From contig JANYBY010000392.1 of assembly GCA_025360565.1 (NCBI GenBank), forward strand, positions 1 to 8,122: DNA of 8,122 bases, written 5' to 3'. Below, in pieces: positions 1 to 5,383 of this stretch. Both the position numbers and the translations under genes were made by a program. How positions within the stretch are numbered: position 1 is the stretch's first letter; every line of letters begins with the position of its first letter. Origin of the DNA: Bacteroidota bacterium (GTDB lineage: Bacteria > Bacteroidota > Bacteroidia > B-17B0 > Aurantibacillaceae). The notes beneath the pieces were generated by a model. That model was not told the DNA's origin. It did not search any database and worked only from the letters and a program-made list of their open reading frames with translations.

Positions 1-170
1 CGTTATTCTAATTCCGTTATTCCGGCGATTAAACGAAATGCTTTACACTTGTATAATATCACGTATACGTTAATTTAGCAAAAAAAATAACCCTTTAACC
101 TTTAATTTGGCAGCTGTATGGTGGTTATTGGGATAAAATTAGATATATAACTCGAATATTAAGGTAAATC

Positions 171-208
171 TCCATTTTCTAAACTAAATTTAGTACCGTT
201 TTAATGGA
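171..208. promoter_or_regulatory. nested dyad upstream of the -7 box, possible operator
   Basis: A perfect palindrome ACTAAATTTAGT (183-194) sits almost concentrically inside a wider inverted pair, TCCATT (171-176) and AATGGA (203-208). It lies about 24-60 bases upstream of the candidate -7 box at 232-239, where an operator or activator site would be placed. AT-rich DNA produces such palindromes by chance and no regulator gene is adjacent, so the regulatory role is only a suggestion. Confidence 0.25.
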
Positions 209-231
209 TTTTAAAAGCGTCATTTTTTTCG

Positions 232-239
232 TATATTTG
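232..239 (+). promoter_or_regulatory. candidate Bacteroidota -7 promoter box for the cytochrome/monooxygenase gene
   Basis: TATATTTG matches the Bacteroidota -7 consensus TAnnTTTG exactly. It lies 19 bases before the ATG at 259, which would give a short A-rich leader. No clean -33 TTTG is seen at the usual spacing, so this may be a weak or activator-dependent promoter. Confidence 0.5.
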
Positions 240-258
240 AATCACTAAAAAAGTTCGT

Positions 259-1842
259 ATGAAGAAAATAATATTTACGTTATCATTTATGGTTGTTGCA
301 TTGTCAAATTTTGCGCAACTTACCTATAAAGATGTTGCGCCGATTTTTTACAGCAGGTGTACAAGCTGTCACCACAAAGGAATCCAAGCCCCATACCTAA
401 CTAATTATGCCACAACTTTTAGCTGGAGGTTTACAATAGCAAATAATTTAACTATAAACAGAATGCCGCCATGGCCACCGGATACAACTTACTCGCGTTT
501 TTTACACGAAAATAAAATTACCCCTTCAGAAAAAGCACTTATTCAGCAATGGGTAACGCAAGGTGCTGCAAAAGGTGATACCACCCAGGCACCGCCGGTA
601 CCATATTATACACCATACAAATTAACCGGCACACCAAATCTTATTCTTTCTATACCAACTTTTACAAGTAACGCCTTTGGGCAAGATAGCTATGTTTGTT
701 TTTCTTTACCAACAGGGCTTACGCAAGACCGAATATTAAGAGCTTATGAGGTTATAGCCGGTAATCCTTCCATTGTACATCACGTTGTTGCAAACATTGA
801 TACCAATGGCATTACATTAGATGACCTTAGCGGTTCATGTTACAACATTTCGGGCGATTACAGTATTGGCGGTTATGCTCCGGGAAGCCCTCCAACAGTG
901 TTTCCGGGACAAGGCCAATTAAAAATGGGTATTAAAATTAAAGCAGGTTCCAGGCTTGTGTTACAGATCCATTATCCTGTTGGATCGGCAGGGCAGGTTG
1001 ATAGTACTAAGATCAGACTGTTTTTTTATCCGCTGGGCACAACAGGTGTAAGGAATGTTTACGTAACAACACCTTTACAAAACTGGACGATGAATTTACC
1101 TGCCAATACAGTAAAAACATACACGGCTAAATGCTCTAACATGGCGGCAAATAATTCTACGCTTTCTATTTTCGGAACTTTTCCGCACTCACATAAAATA
1201 GCTACAAAAATTGTGAACTACGCTTATTCGGGTATTGATACGGTTCCTTTAATAAGGATAAATAAATGGGCCTTTGATCAACAGGGCTATTATACCTTTA
1301 ATAAAATGCCTAAGGTAAGTCCTACTTATACCATCATGTCGAGCCACGTGTATGATAACACTACCAATAATCCTAATAACCCAACGCCCGTACAGGTTAA
1401 TGCCGGCTTAAATACAGGAAATGAAATGCTGTTCGATTCGTTTCAATGGCTTATATATCAAAATGGAGACGAAACTATTGATGTTGAGGCAGTGTTGGCA
1501 ACCGATTCACTTTTGCAGCCCGCTGTGGCATCCATCAAAGAGAACCACATCTCAATGGGCGATTTCAGAACCTATGCTTATCCTAATCCTTCTGAGGGTT
1601 CGGTTAAGATTGGTTATAGCATTGACAATCCTTGCAAGGTAAGTGTTGATATTTATTCGGTTTTAGGCACTGTTGTAAAATCGGTTTCTTCTAATTTTGA
1701 AAATATCGGCACGCACGAAATTTTATGGGACGGTAAAAACAACGCGGGTATTAATTTACCGGCAGGCACATATGTATATTTAGTAAAAGCAGGAGCAAAA
1801 CAGAGTTATGGAAAACTAACTTTGCTTCCTGCAAAGAACTAA
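259..1842 (+). CDS. secreted mono-haem cytochrome c / PHM-like copper monooxygenase with T9SS sorting domain
   Basis: 527 aa. Residues 1-19 form a signal peptide (Lys-Lys, hydrophobic core, likely cut at NFA|Q). A cytochrome c segment follows: haem motif C34-T-S-C37-H38 and a probable axial Met in RMPPW (M69). From about 125 to 415 the protein resembles the copper type II ascorbate-dependent monooxygenase fold (peptidylglycine hydroxylase, PHM). HHVV (H174, H175) and the His of QIHYP (H238) fit the three CuH ligands, and H310-S-H312 with M390 (NEM) fit the CuM ligands H-x-H and Met. A C-terminal T9SS type A domain starts at YPNP (441-444) and ends with PAGTYVYLVKAG, so the mature protein is probably exported by the Por system to the surface or outside the cell. 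The haem could pass electrons to the copper sites; that and the substrate are unknown. It appears monocistronic, with a terminator right after the stop. Assigning ligands is by motif alignment from memory. Confidence 0.85.
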   Translation: MKKIIFTLSFMVVALSNFAQLTYKDVAPIFYSRCTSCHHKGIQAPYLTNYATTFSWRFTIANNLTINRMPPWPPDTTYSRFLHENKITPSEKALIQQWVTQGAAKGDTTQAPPVPYYTPYKLTGTPNLILSIPTFTSNAFGQDSYVCFSLPTGLTQDRILRAYEVIAGNPSIVHHVVANIDTNGITLDDLSGSCYNISGDYSIGGYAPGSPPTVFPGQGQLKMGIKIKAGSRLVLQIHYPVGSAGQVDSTKIRLFFYPLGTTGVRNVYVTTPLQNWTMNLPANTVKTYTAKCSNMAANNSTLSIFGTFPHSHKIATKIVNYAYSGIDTVPLIRINKWAFDQQGYYTFNKMPKVSPTYTIMSSHVYDNTTNNPNNPTPVQVNAGLNTGNEMLFDSFQWLIYQNGDETIDVEAVLATDSLLQPAVASIKENHISMGDFRTYAYPNPSEGSVKIGYSIDNPCKVSVDIYSVLGTVVKSVSSNFENIGTHEILWDGKNNAGINLPAGTYVYLVKAGAKQSYGKLTLLPAKN

Positions 1843-1852
1843 TTTTTTAATT

Positions 1853-1911
1853 CCTGCCTTGACTATCCGCGAATTTCTTCGGCGGGTAAAATGTCAAGGC
1901 AGGTTTTTTTT
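1853..1911 (+). terminator. strong intrinsic terminator after the cytochrome/monooxygenase gene
   Basis: A perfect 11-bp stem, CCTGCCTTGAC (1853-1863) with GTCAAGGCAGG (1893-1903), is followed by eight T residues (1904-1911). The 29-base loop can pair further: ATCCGC (1865-1870) with GCGGGT (1882-1887), and GAA with TTC inside it. It starts 10 bases after the stop codon at 1842. Confidence 0.9.
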
Positions 1912-1923
1912 GTTCTTATCTTT

Positions 1924-1955
1924 TTTGTTTTCGGAAAGAAAATAATATATATTTG
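1924..1955 (+). promoter_or_regulatory. Bacteroidota-type promoter of the SWIB protein gene
   Basis: TTTG at 1924-1927 and TATATTTG at 1948-1955 match the -33 and -7 elements of the Bacteroidota primary sigma factor, with a 20-base spacer, which is in the usual range. Transcription would start near 1960, giving a leader of about 30 bases that is A-rich and has no Shine-Dalgarno site. The -33 element lies only 12 bases beyond the T-tract of the preceding terminator. Confidence 0.75.
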
Positions 1956-1989
1956 TTTCATCAAATAAAATAAATTAAAAAACAATTCT

Positions 1990-2385
1990 ATGGCTAAAAA
2001 GAAAGCAAAAGCACCGGCAAAAAAAGCGGTAAAAAAAGCAGGTAAAAAAGCTCCTGCAAAAAAAGCTGCAAAAAAAGCGGTAAAAAAGGTTGCGAAAAAA
2101 GTTGCAAAAAAAGCAAAAGCACCAAAAAAAGCACGTAAACCAAATCCGGCTTTATTAAAGCCATACACGCCAAGTGCAGCGCTGGCAGCGGTAGTTGGAA
2201 GCAATCCAATTCCTCGTAGTCAAGTTGTAAAAAAATTATGGGCTTATATTAAATCTCATGGTTTACAAGATTCAAAAAACAGACGTATGATAAATGCTGA
2301 CGAAAAACTTAAACCGGTTTTCAACGGGCACAACCAAGTTTCTATGTTTGAAATGGCAAAACATCTTTCTAAGCACCTTAAATAA
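1990..2385 (+). CDS. SWIB/MDM2-domain protein with histone H1-like Lys/Ala-rich tail
   Basis: 131 aa. Residues 2-50 are almost only Lys, Ala, Pro and Val in KKA/KKV-type repeats, like the tails of histone H1 and of bacterial H1-like proteins, and should bind DNA non-specifically. Residues about 54-131 are a SWIB domain, shown by SAALAAVVG, the IPRSQVVKKLWAYIKSHGLQ helix region, the NRRMINAD turn and a final MFEMAKHLSKHL helix. SWIB domains are known from eukaryotic SWI/SNF complexes and Mdm2, and from chlamydial proteins including topoisomerase fusions. Small SWIB proteins with basic tails are also common in Bacteroidota, where they are presumed nucleoid-associated; their exact role is not established. 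It has its own promoter (1924-1955) and terminator (2402-2438), so it is monocistronic. The ATG at 1990 begins the basic tail directly. Confidence 0.94.
   Translation: MAKKKAKAPAKKAVKKAGKKAPAKKAAKKAVKKVAKKVAKKAKAPKKARKPNPALLKPYTPSAALAAVVGSNPIPRSQVVKKLWAYIKSHGLQDSKNRRMINADEKLKPVFNGHNQVSMFEMAKHLSKHLK
1996..2148 (+). repeat. A-run-rich low-complexity stretch coding the Lys/Ala tail
   Basis: The tail is encoded by degenerate units of the form GCn/GTn-AAA-AAA. It contains six runs of seven A and three runs of six A, nearly all Lys codons being AAA. Where the preceding codon ends in A, the run reads A_AAA_AAA in frame. Such tracts can change length by polymerase slippage. Confidence 0.8.
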
Positions 2386-2401
2386 TAATTATCTTTTTTA
2401 C

Positions 2402-2438
2402 AAAAAAACCGGTTCTTTAACAAAGCCGGTTTTTTTTT
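2402..2438 (+). terminator. intrinsic terminator after the SWIB protein gene
   Basis: AACCGG (2407-2412) pairs with CCGGTT (2426-2431), extended outward by an A-run against a T-run and inward by CTTT (2415-2418) with AAAG (2422-2425). Nine T residues run from 2430 to 2438. It begins 17 bases after the stop at 2385. Confidence 0.88.
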
Positions 2439-2515
2439 GCCCTGTAATTTTCCCTAATTCAAAATGTTATTAACAGGTATTGCAATCCTTTAATTTAATT
2501 TGTACCTTGTTATTA

Positions 2516-2618
2516 CCTTAGTTTAGGAGTTCGGAGCGTTTCTTTTTGAAACTTTATACATTACAACTCACCACTAACTGACTTGAAATTTGTATAAAGG
2601 CTCTGAACTCCGCTAAGG
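2516..2618 (+). repeat. long imperfect inverted repeat (103 bp), possible structured RNA or small mobile element
   Basis: Three collinear arms pair. CCTTAG (2516-2521) pairs with CTAAGG (2613-2618). GGAGTTCGGAGC (2526-2537) pairs with GCTCTGAACTCC (2600-2611) through 12 pairs including one G-U. CTTTATACA (2552-2560) pairs with TGTATAAAG (2591-2599). The left strand has an extra 14 bases (2538-2551) that can form a side hairpin, GTTTC with GAAAC around T5. The apical loop is about 30 bases (2561-2590). A one-mismatch -7 box (TTAATTTG, 2495-2502) lies just upstream. The element sits 57 bp before the phosphodiesterase start, so it could be a leader structure, a small RNA or a degenerate MITE. 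I do not recognise it as a named RNA family. Confidence 0.7.
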
Positions 2619-2627
2619 ACAATTGAT

Positions 2628-2652
2628 ACCGAAAAATATCCAATTCGGTTTT
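2628..2652 (+). terminator. weak hairpin with short T-run, possible terminator or attenuator
   Basis: ACCGAA (2628-2633) can pair with TTCGGT (2644-2649) over a 10-base loop, ending in TTTT (2649-2652). The stem is short and the T-run minimal. It lies between the large inverted repeat and the ATG at 2676, so it could end a small RNA from that repeat or attenuate the downstream gene. Confidence 0.25.
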
Positions 2653-2675
2653 AGATCAAAAAAAAGGCATCACCC

Positions 2676-3509
2676 ATGCTTAATAAAGTTGCAATAGATA
2701 TTCAGGGGCATCGCGGCGCAAGGGGGCTATTTCCCGAAAATACAATTACCGCCTTTATTGAAGCCGTTAAACTTGGCGTAAATACCCTGGAGCTCGATGT
2801 TGTCATATCTAAAGATCTAATGGTGGTTGTTTCGCACGAACCTTGGATGAATGAGGCTTTTTGCACTAGACCCGACGGAAAAGAGATTGAAGAAAACTCG
2901 AAAAGCAAATACAACTTATATAAAATGACCTACGCCGAAATTTTGGGTTTTGATTGCGGTAAAAAAACAAATCCCGATTTTCGCTTACAAAAAGCCCTTG
3001 CAGAGCATAAACCCCTGCTTTCGGAAGTTATTACAAAGGTGGATGCATTTACAAAACAAACTAATTTACCACCCATAAAATATAACATTGAAATAAAAAG
3101 TGAACCCGGATACGATGGTGTTTTTAATCCCGAACCCGCACAATTTGTTAAGCTGGCTTATGAGGAGCTGGAAAAACACAAATGTCTAAACAGGATAATT
3201 TTGCAAAGTTTTGATGTGAGGATATTGGAAGAGATCCGCCGTCTCGATAAAAACATCCCTATTTCCATGCTCATTGAAAATGACGGAGGCCTTGAAAAAA
3301 ATCTTGAGCAGTTAAGTTTTATGCCAGATATATACGGCCCTGAATTTACCATGGTGAACGAGGAGCTAATAAAAAAATTGAAGCACTTAAATATAAAATT
3401 AATTCCGTGGACGGTGAACGAAGTTAGCGATATGAAGAGATTAATTGCCATGGGTGTTGATGGGATAATTACTGATTACCCTGATAGAGCGGTTTCTCTT
3501 CGCAATTAA
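2676..3509 (+). CDS. glycerophosphodiester phosphodiesterase (GDPD family)
   Basis: 277 aa, one GDPD TIM-barrel domain. It should hydrolyse glycerophosphodiesters such as glycerophosphoethanolamine to glycerol-3-phosphate and an alcohol, using a divalent metal. Family motifs are complete: GHRGARG with catalytic H12-R13, PENT (E21), metal ligands E39 and D41 in LELDV, second catalytic His H54 in SHEP, NIEIKSE (E139, K141), LQSFD near 177-180, PWTVN (W245) and the closing GVDGIITDYPD. The ATG at 2676 is the only usable start: an in-frame TAG lies at 2652-2654 and the catalytic motif begins at residue 11. There is therefore no signal peptide and a cytoplasmic enzyme is predicted, although many Bacteroidota relatives are exported. 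The next gene, 60 bp downstream on the same strand, is GlpD, which consumes the product; no terminator is visible between them, so they may form an operon. Confidence 0.93.
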   Translation: MLNKVAIDIQGHRGARGLFPENTITAFIEAVKLGVNTLELDVVISKDLMVVVSHEPWMNEAFCTRPDGKEIEENSKSKYNLYKMTYAEILGFDCGKKTNPDFRLQKALAEHKPLLSEVITKVDAFTKQTNLPPIKYNIEIKSEPGYDGVFNPEPAQFVKLAYEELEKHKCLNRIILQSFDVRILEEIRRLDKNIPISMLIENDGGLEKNLEQLSFMPDIYGPEFTMVNEELIKKLKHLNIKLIPWTVNEVSDMKRLIAMGVDGIITDYPDRAVSLRN

Positions 3510-3550
3510 ACAGCATTTGGAATTCGGTGCAACGTTTAACAAATAACCTG

Positions 3551-3558
3551 TAACTTTG
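3551..3558 (+). promoter_or_regulatory. candidate -7 box just before glpD
   Basis: TAACTTTG fits the TAnnTTTG consensus exactly. It is only 11 bases from the ATG at 3570, so a transcript from it would be nearly leaderless, and no -33 TTTG lies at proper spacing (the nearest, 3516-3519, is 31 bases away). It may be an internal promoter or chance. Confidence 0.3.
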
Positions 3559-3569
3559 AAACTACGATC

Positions 3570-5213
3570 ATGACAGGCTTTTCCTCAAAAAACAGAACCA
3601 AAATTATCAGGCAAATGAGTGCTGGCGATTTTGATCTGTTGGTAATTGGAGGAGGAATTACCGGAGCAGGTATTGCCCTTGACGCAAGCGCAAGAGGATT
3701 AAAAGTGGCGCTGATAGAAATGCAGGATTTTGCTTCGGGCACTTCCGGCAGATCAACCAAATTGATTCACGGCGGATTACGGTATTTAAAACAATTGGAA
3801 TTTAAATTAGTGGCTGAGGTAGGTAAGGAGCGGGAAATTGTTCACAAGAACGCGCCGCATCTTACAAAGCCCGAACACATGCTTTTACCAATCGTAAAAA
3901 ACGGGTCTCTCAATAAATTTTCGGCAAGAATAGCCATGTGGGTGTATGAATTTATTGCCGGAGTTAAAAAAGAAGAACGCCACAAAGTTTTAAATAAAGA
4001 GCAGATAAGTATTGCTGAACCTTATTTAAAAAAAGACAATTTAATGGGGGGAATTTTGTTTTACGAATACCGCACCGATGACGCGCGATTAACCATTGAA
4101 GTGATGAAAGAAGCAGTTGATCGCGGAGCTTTGGTACTCAATTATTTTAAAGCGATCTCATTTATTTATGAAAATAATAAAATTATTGGTGTAAATGCAG
4201 AAGATAAAATTACAGGAACGAATCATAAAATAAAAGCGCGATATGTAATAAATGCCGGCGGCCCTTGGGTAGATGAGATAGACGACCTTGAAGAAAAAAG
4301 AACCCGGCACAAACTTCAAATTACAAAAGGCATTCATTTGGTGGTTGATCAAAAAAAAATACCGGTTAAACAATCCGTTTATTTTGATACGTTTGATAAA
4401 CGGATGATTTTTGTTATTCCCCGCGATGGAAAAACGTATATGGGAACAACCGATACATTTTATGAAGGGGATCTTGTTAGCCCAACCATAACAAATAAAG
4501 ACAGAGATTATATTTTAAAGTGCGTAAATGAATATTTTCCGGGAAGTAAATTAGTGGCTTCAGATATTGAGTCGGGATGGGCAGGCTTGCGACCCTTGGT
4601 AAATAAGCCGGGTAAAGGCCCTTCAGAGATCTCGCGCAAGGATGAGATCTTTGAATTTGATTCGGGTTTAATGACCATTGCAGGCGGAAAATTAACGGGC
4701 TACCGAAAAATGGCGCAGCGCATTGTTGATCTGGTTGTAAAAAAAATGGAGGAACAAAACGGAATAAAGATTGCGCAATGCAGCACCCAAACCATTCCTG
4801 TTTCGGGAGGAAAAATAAATTCAGATTTTTATGAATTCTTAAAAAGTAAAATAGCGAAAGGAATTGCATTGGGATTATCTGTGCAGGAAGCTGAAATCCT
4901 TGCTTACCGATACGGTTCAAATGTGGACGAACTTTTTGAAATTATAAGATCGCAAAAACAAACAAACGAACTGCCCTTAAATTTAACGGCCGAATTAATT
5001 TATAGTATTGAAAAAGAAATGTGTGTTACGCCTTCCGATTTTTTTGTGCGCCGCACAAGCGCTCTTTATTTTGATATTGAAAAGGTGAAAAAATTTAAGG
5101 AGCCCATGGTTAAATATATGCAGGATTTATTGGGGTGGAGTGATGAATTAAAAGAAAGATTTGATATGGAATTGCGTGAAGTATTGGAAGAAGTGGTAAA
5201 AATGAGAAATTAA
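3570..5213 (+). CDS. glpD: FAD-dependent glycerol-3-phosphate dehydrogenase
   Basis: 547 aa, full length for aerobic-type GlpD. It oxidises sn-glycerol-3-phosphate to dihydroxyacetone phosphate at the inner face of the membrane and passes electrons through FAD to quinone. Visible signatures are the Rossmann FAD motif VIGGGITGAG (25-34) with E50 ending strand two, FASGTSGRSTKLIHGGLRYL (54-73, with R71-Y72 aligning to E. coli R54-Y55), NAGGPWVDEI (228-237), SGWAGLRPL (335-343) and AGGKLTGYRKMA (371-382), whose Lys374 matches the substrate-binding lysine. From about 405 to 540 is the helical C-terminal domain of the family. The start at 3570 is supported by the N-terminal FSSKNRTKII segment, which resembles the FSSxNR N-terminus of Bacillus GlpD. 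It lies 60 bp after the phosphodiesterase that makes its substrate. Confidence 0.97.
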   Translation: MTGFSSKNRTKIIRQMSAGDFDLLVIGGGITGAGIALDASARGLKVALIEMQDFASGTSGRSTKLIHGGLRYLKQLEFKLVAEVGKEREIVHKNAPHLTKPEHMLLPIVKNGSLNKFSARIAMWVYEFIAGVKKEERHKVLNKEQISIAEPYLKKDNLMGGILFYEYRTDDARLTIEVMKEAVDRGALVLNYFKAISFIYENNKIIGVNAEDKITGTNHKIKARYVINAGGPWVDEIDDLEEKRTRHKLQITKGIHLVVDQKKIPVKQSVYFDTFDKRMIFVIPRDGKTYMGTTDTFYEGDLVSPTITNKDRDYILKCVNEYFPGSKLVASDIESGWAGLRPLVNKPGKGPSEISRKDEIFEFDSGLMTIAGGKLTGYRKMAQRIVDLVVKKMEEQNGIKIAQCSTQTIPVSGGKINSDFYEFLKSKIAKGIALGLSVQEAEILAYRYGSNVDELFEIIRSQKQTNELPLNLTAELIYSIEKEMCVTPSDFFVRRTSALYFDIEKVKKFKEPMVKYMQDLLGWSDELKERFDMELREVLEEVVKMRN

Positions 5214-5219
5214 TTTAAT

Positions 5220-5311
5220 GTGCCTTTAGAGACGCGATATCGGTAGAATTCAACTCATGATTTATTTCTGAGTCCCTTTAGGGACGGGATCTATCGCGTA
5301 CCTAACGGCAC
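5220..5311. repeat. REP-like inverted pair with central palindrome
   Basis: A 20-base unit beginning GTGCCTTTAG at 5220-5239 recurs in inverted orientation at 5292-5311 (17 of 20 positions match; both end ACGCGATA). The first copy continues into ATCGGTAGAAT. Between the copies lies a near-perfect palindrome GTCCCTTTAGGGAC (5272-5285). The paired-palindrome layout in a gap between convergent genes is that of a REP/BIME element. No T-tracted terminator is visible for glpD, so this structure may also serve as its 3' end. Confidence 0.6.
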
Positions 5312-5331
5312 GCCAAATTATTAAACTAATT

Positions 5332-5364
5332 ATTTCTACCAATATTTCTTCCCTGGCGGGAAGA
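5332..5364 (-). repeat. third REP-like unit, inverted
   Basis: Read on the - strand, this is a hairpin, TCTTCCC with GGGAAGA (5358-5364 and 5347-5353, loop of four), followed by AATATTGGTAGAAAT. That is the same hairpin-plus-GGTAGAA layout as the unit at 5220-5250, in the opposite direction. It ends 20 bp before the stop codon of the patatin gene. Confidence 0.55.
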
Positions 5365-5383
5365 TAAAACGGGATGGAGTTGA

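Larger units (their letters stand above)
1..258. other. non-coding region upstream of the cytochrome/monooxygenase gene
   Basis: I see no convincing gene here; stops are frequent in all frames. Visible small structures are a direct repeat CGTTATTC at 1-8 and 15-22, a perfect 10-bp palindrome ACGTATACGT at 61-70, a 12-bp palindrome at 183-194, and a -7-type box at 232-239. A gene ending to the left of position 1 cannot be excluded. Confidence 0.6.

Noticed and set aside
43..57. Sigma70-like TTTACA and TATAAT boxes
   Set aside because: The two boxes are only a few bases apart, far less than a functional spacer, and Bacteroidota use a different consensus.
1863..2204. 113-aa open frame on the - strand, rich in Phe and Ala
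   Set aside because: It is the antisense of the Lys/Ala repeat of the SWIB protein gene and runs into the terminator; the composition is a mirror of AAA and GCN codons.
2516..2618. Small SRP RNA or 6S RNA
   Set aside because: The conserved SRP apical motif is absent, and the size and lack of a central bubble do not fit 6S RNA.
4477..4920. 147-aa open frame on the - strand inside glpD
   Set aside because: It lies wholly within a well-conserved GlpD coding region and shows no recognisable domain; it is a shadow frame.
5220..5364. CRISPR array
   Set aside because: Units are inverted and imperfect with irregular spacing and self-complementary cores, not direct repeats with uniform spacers.
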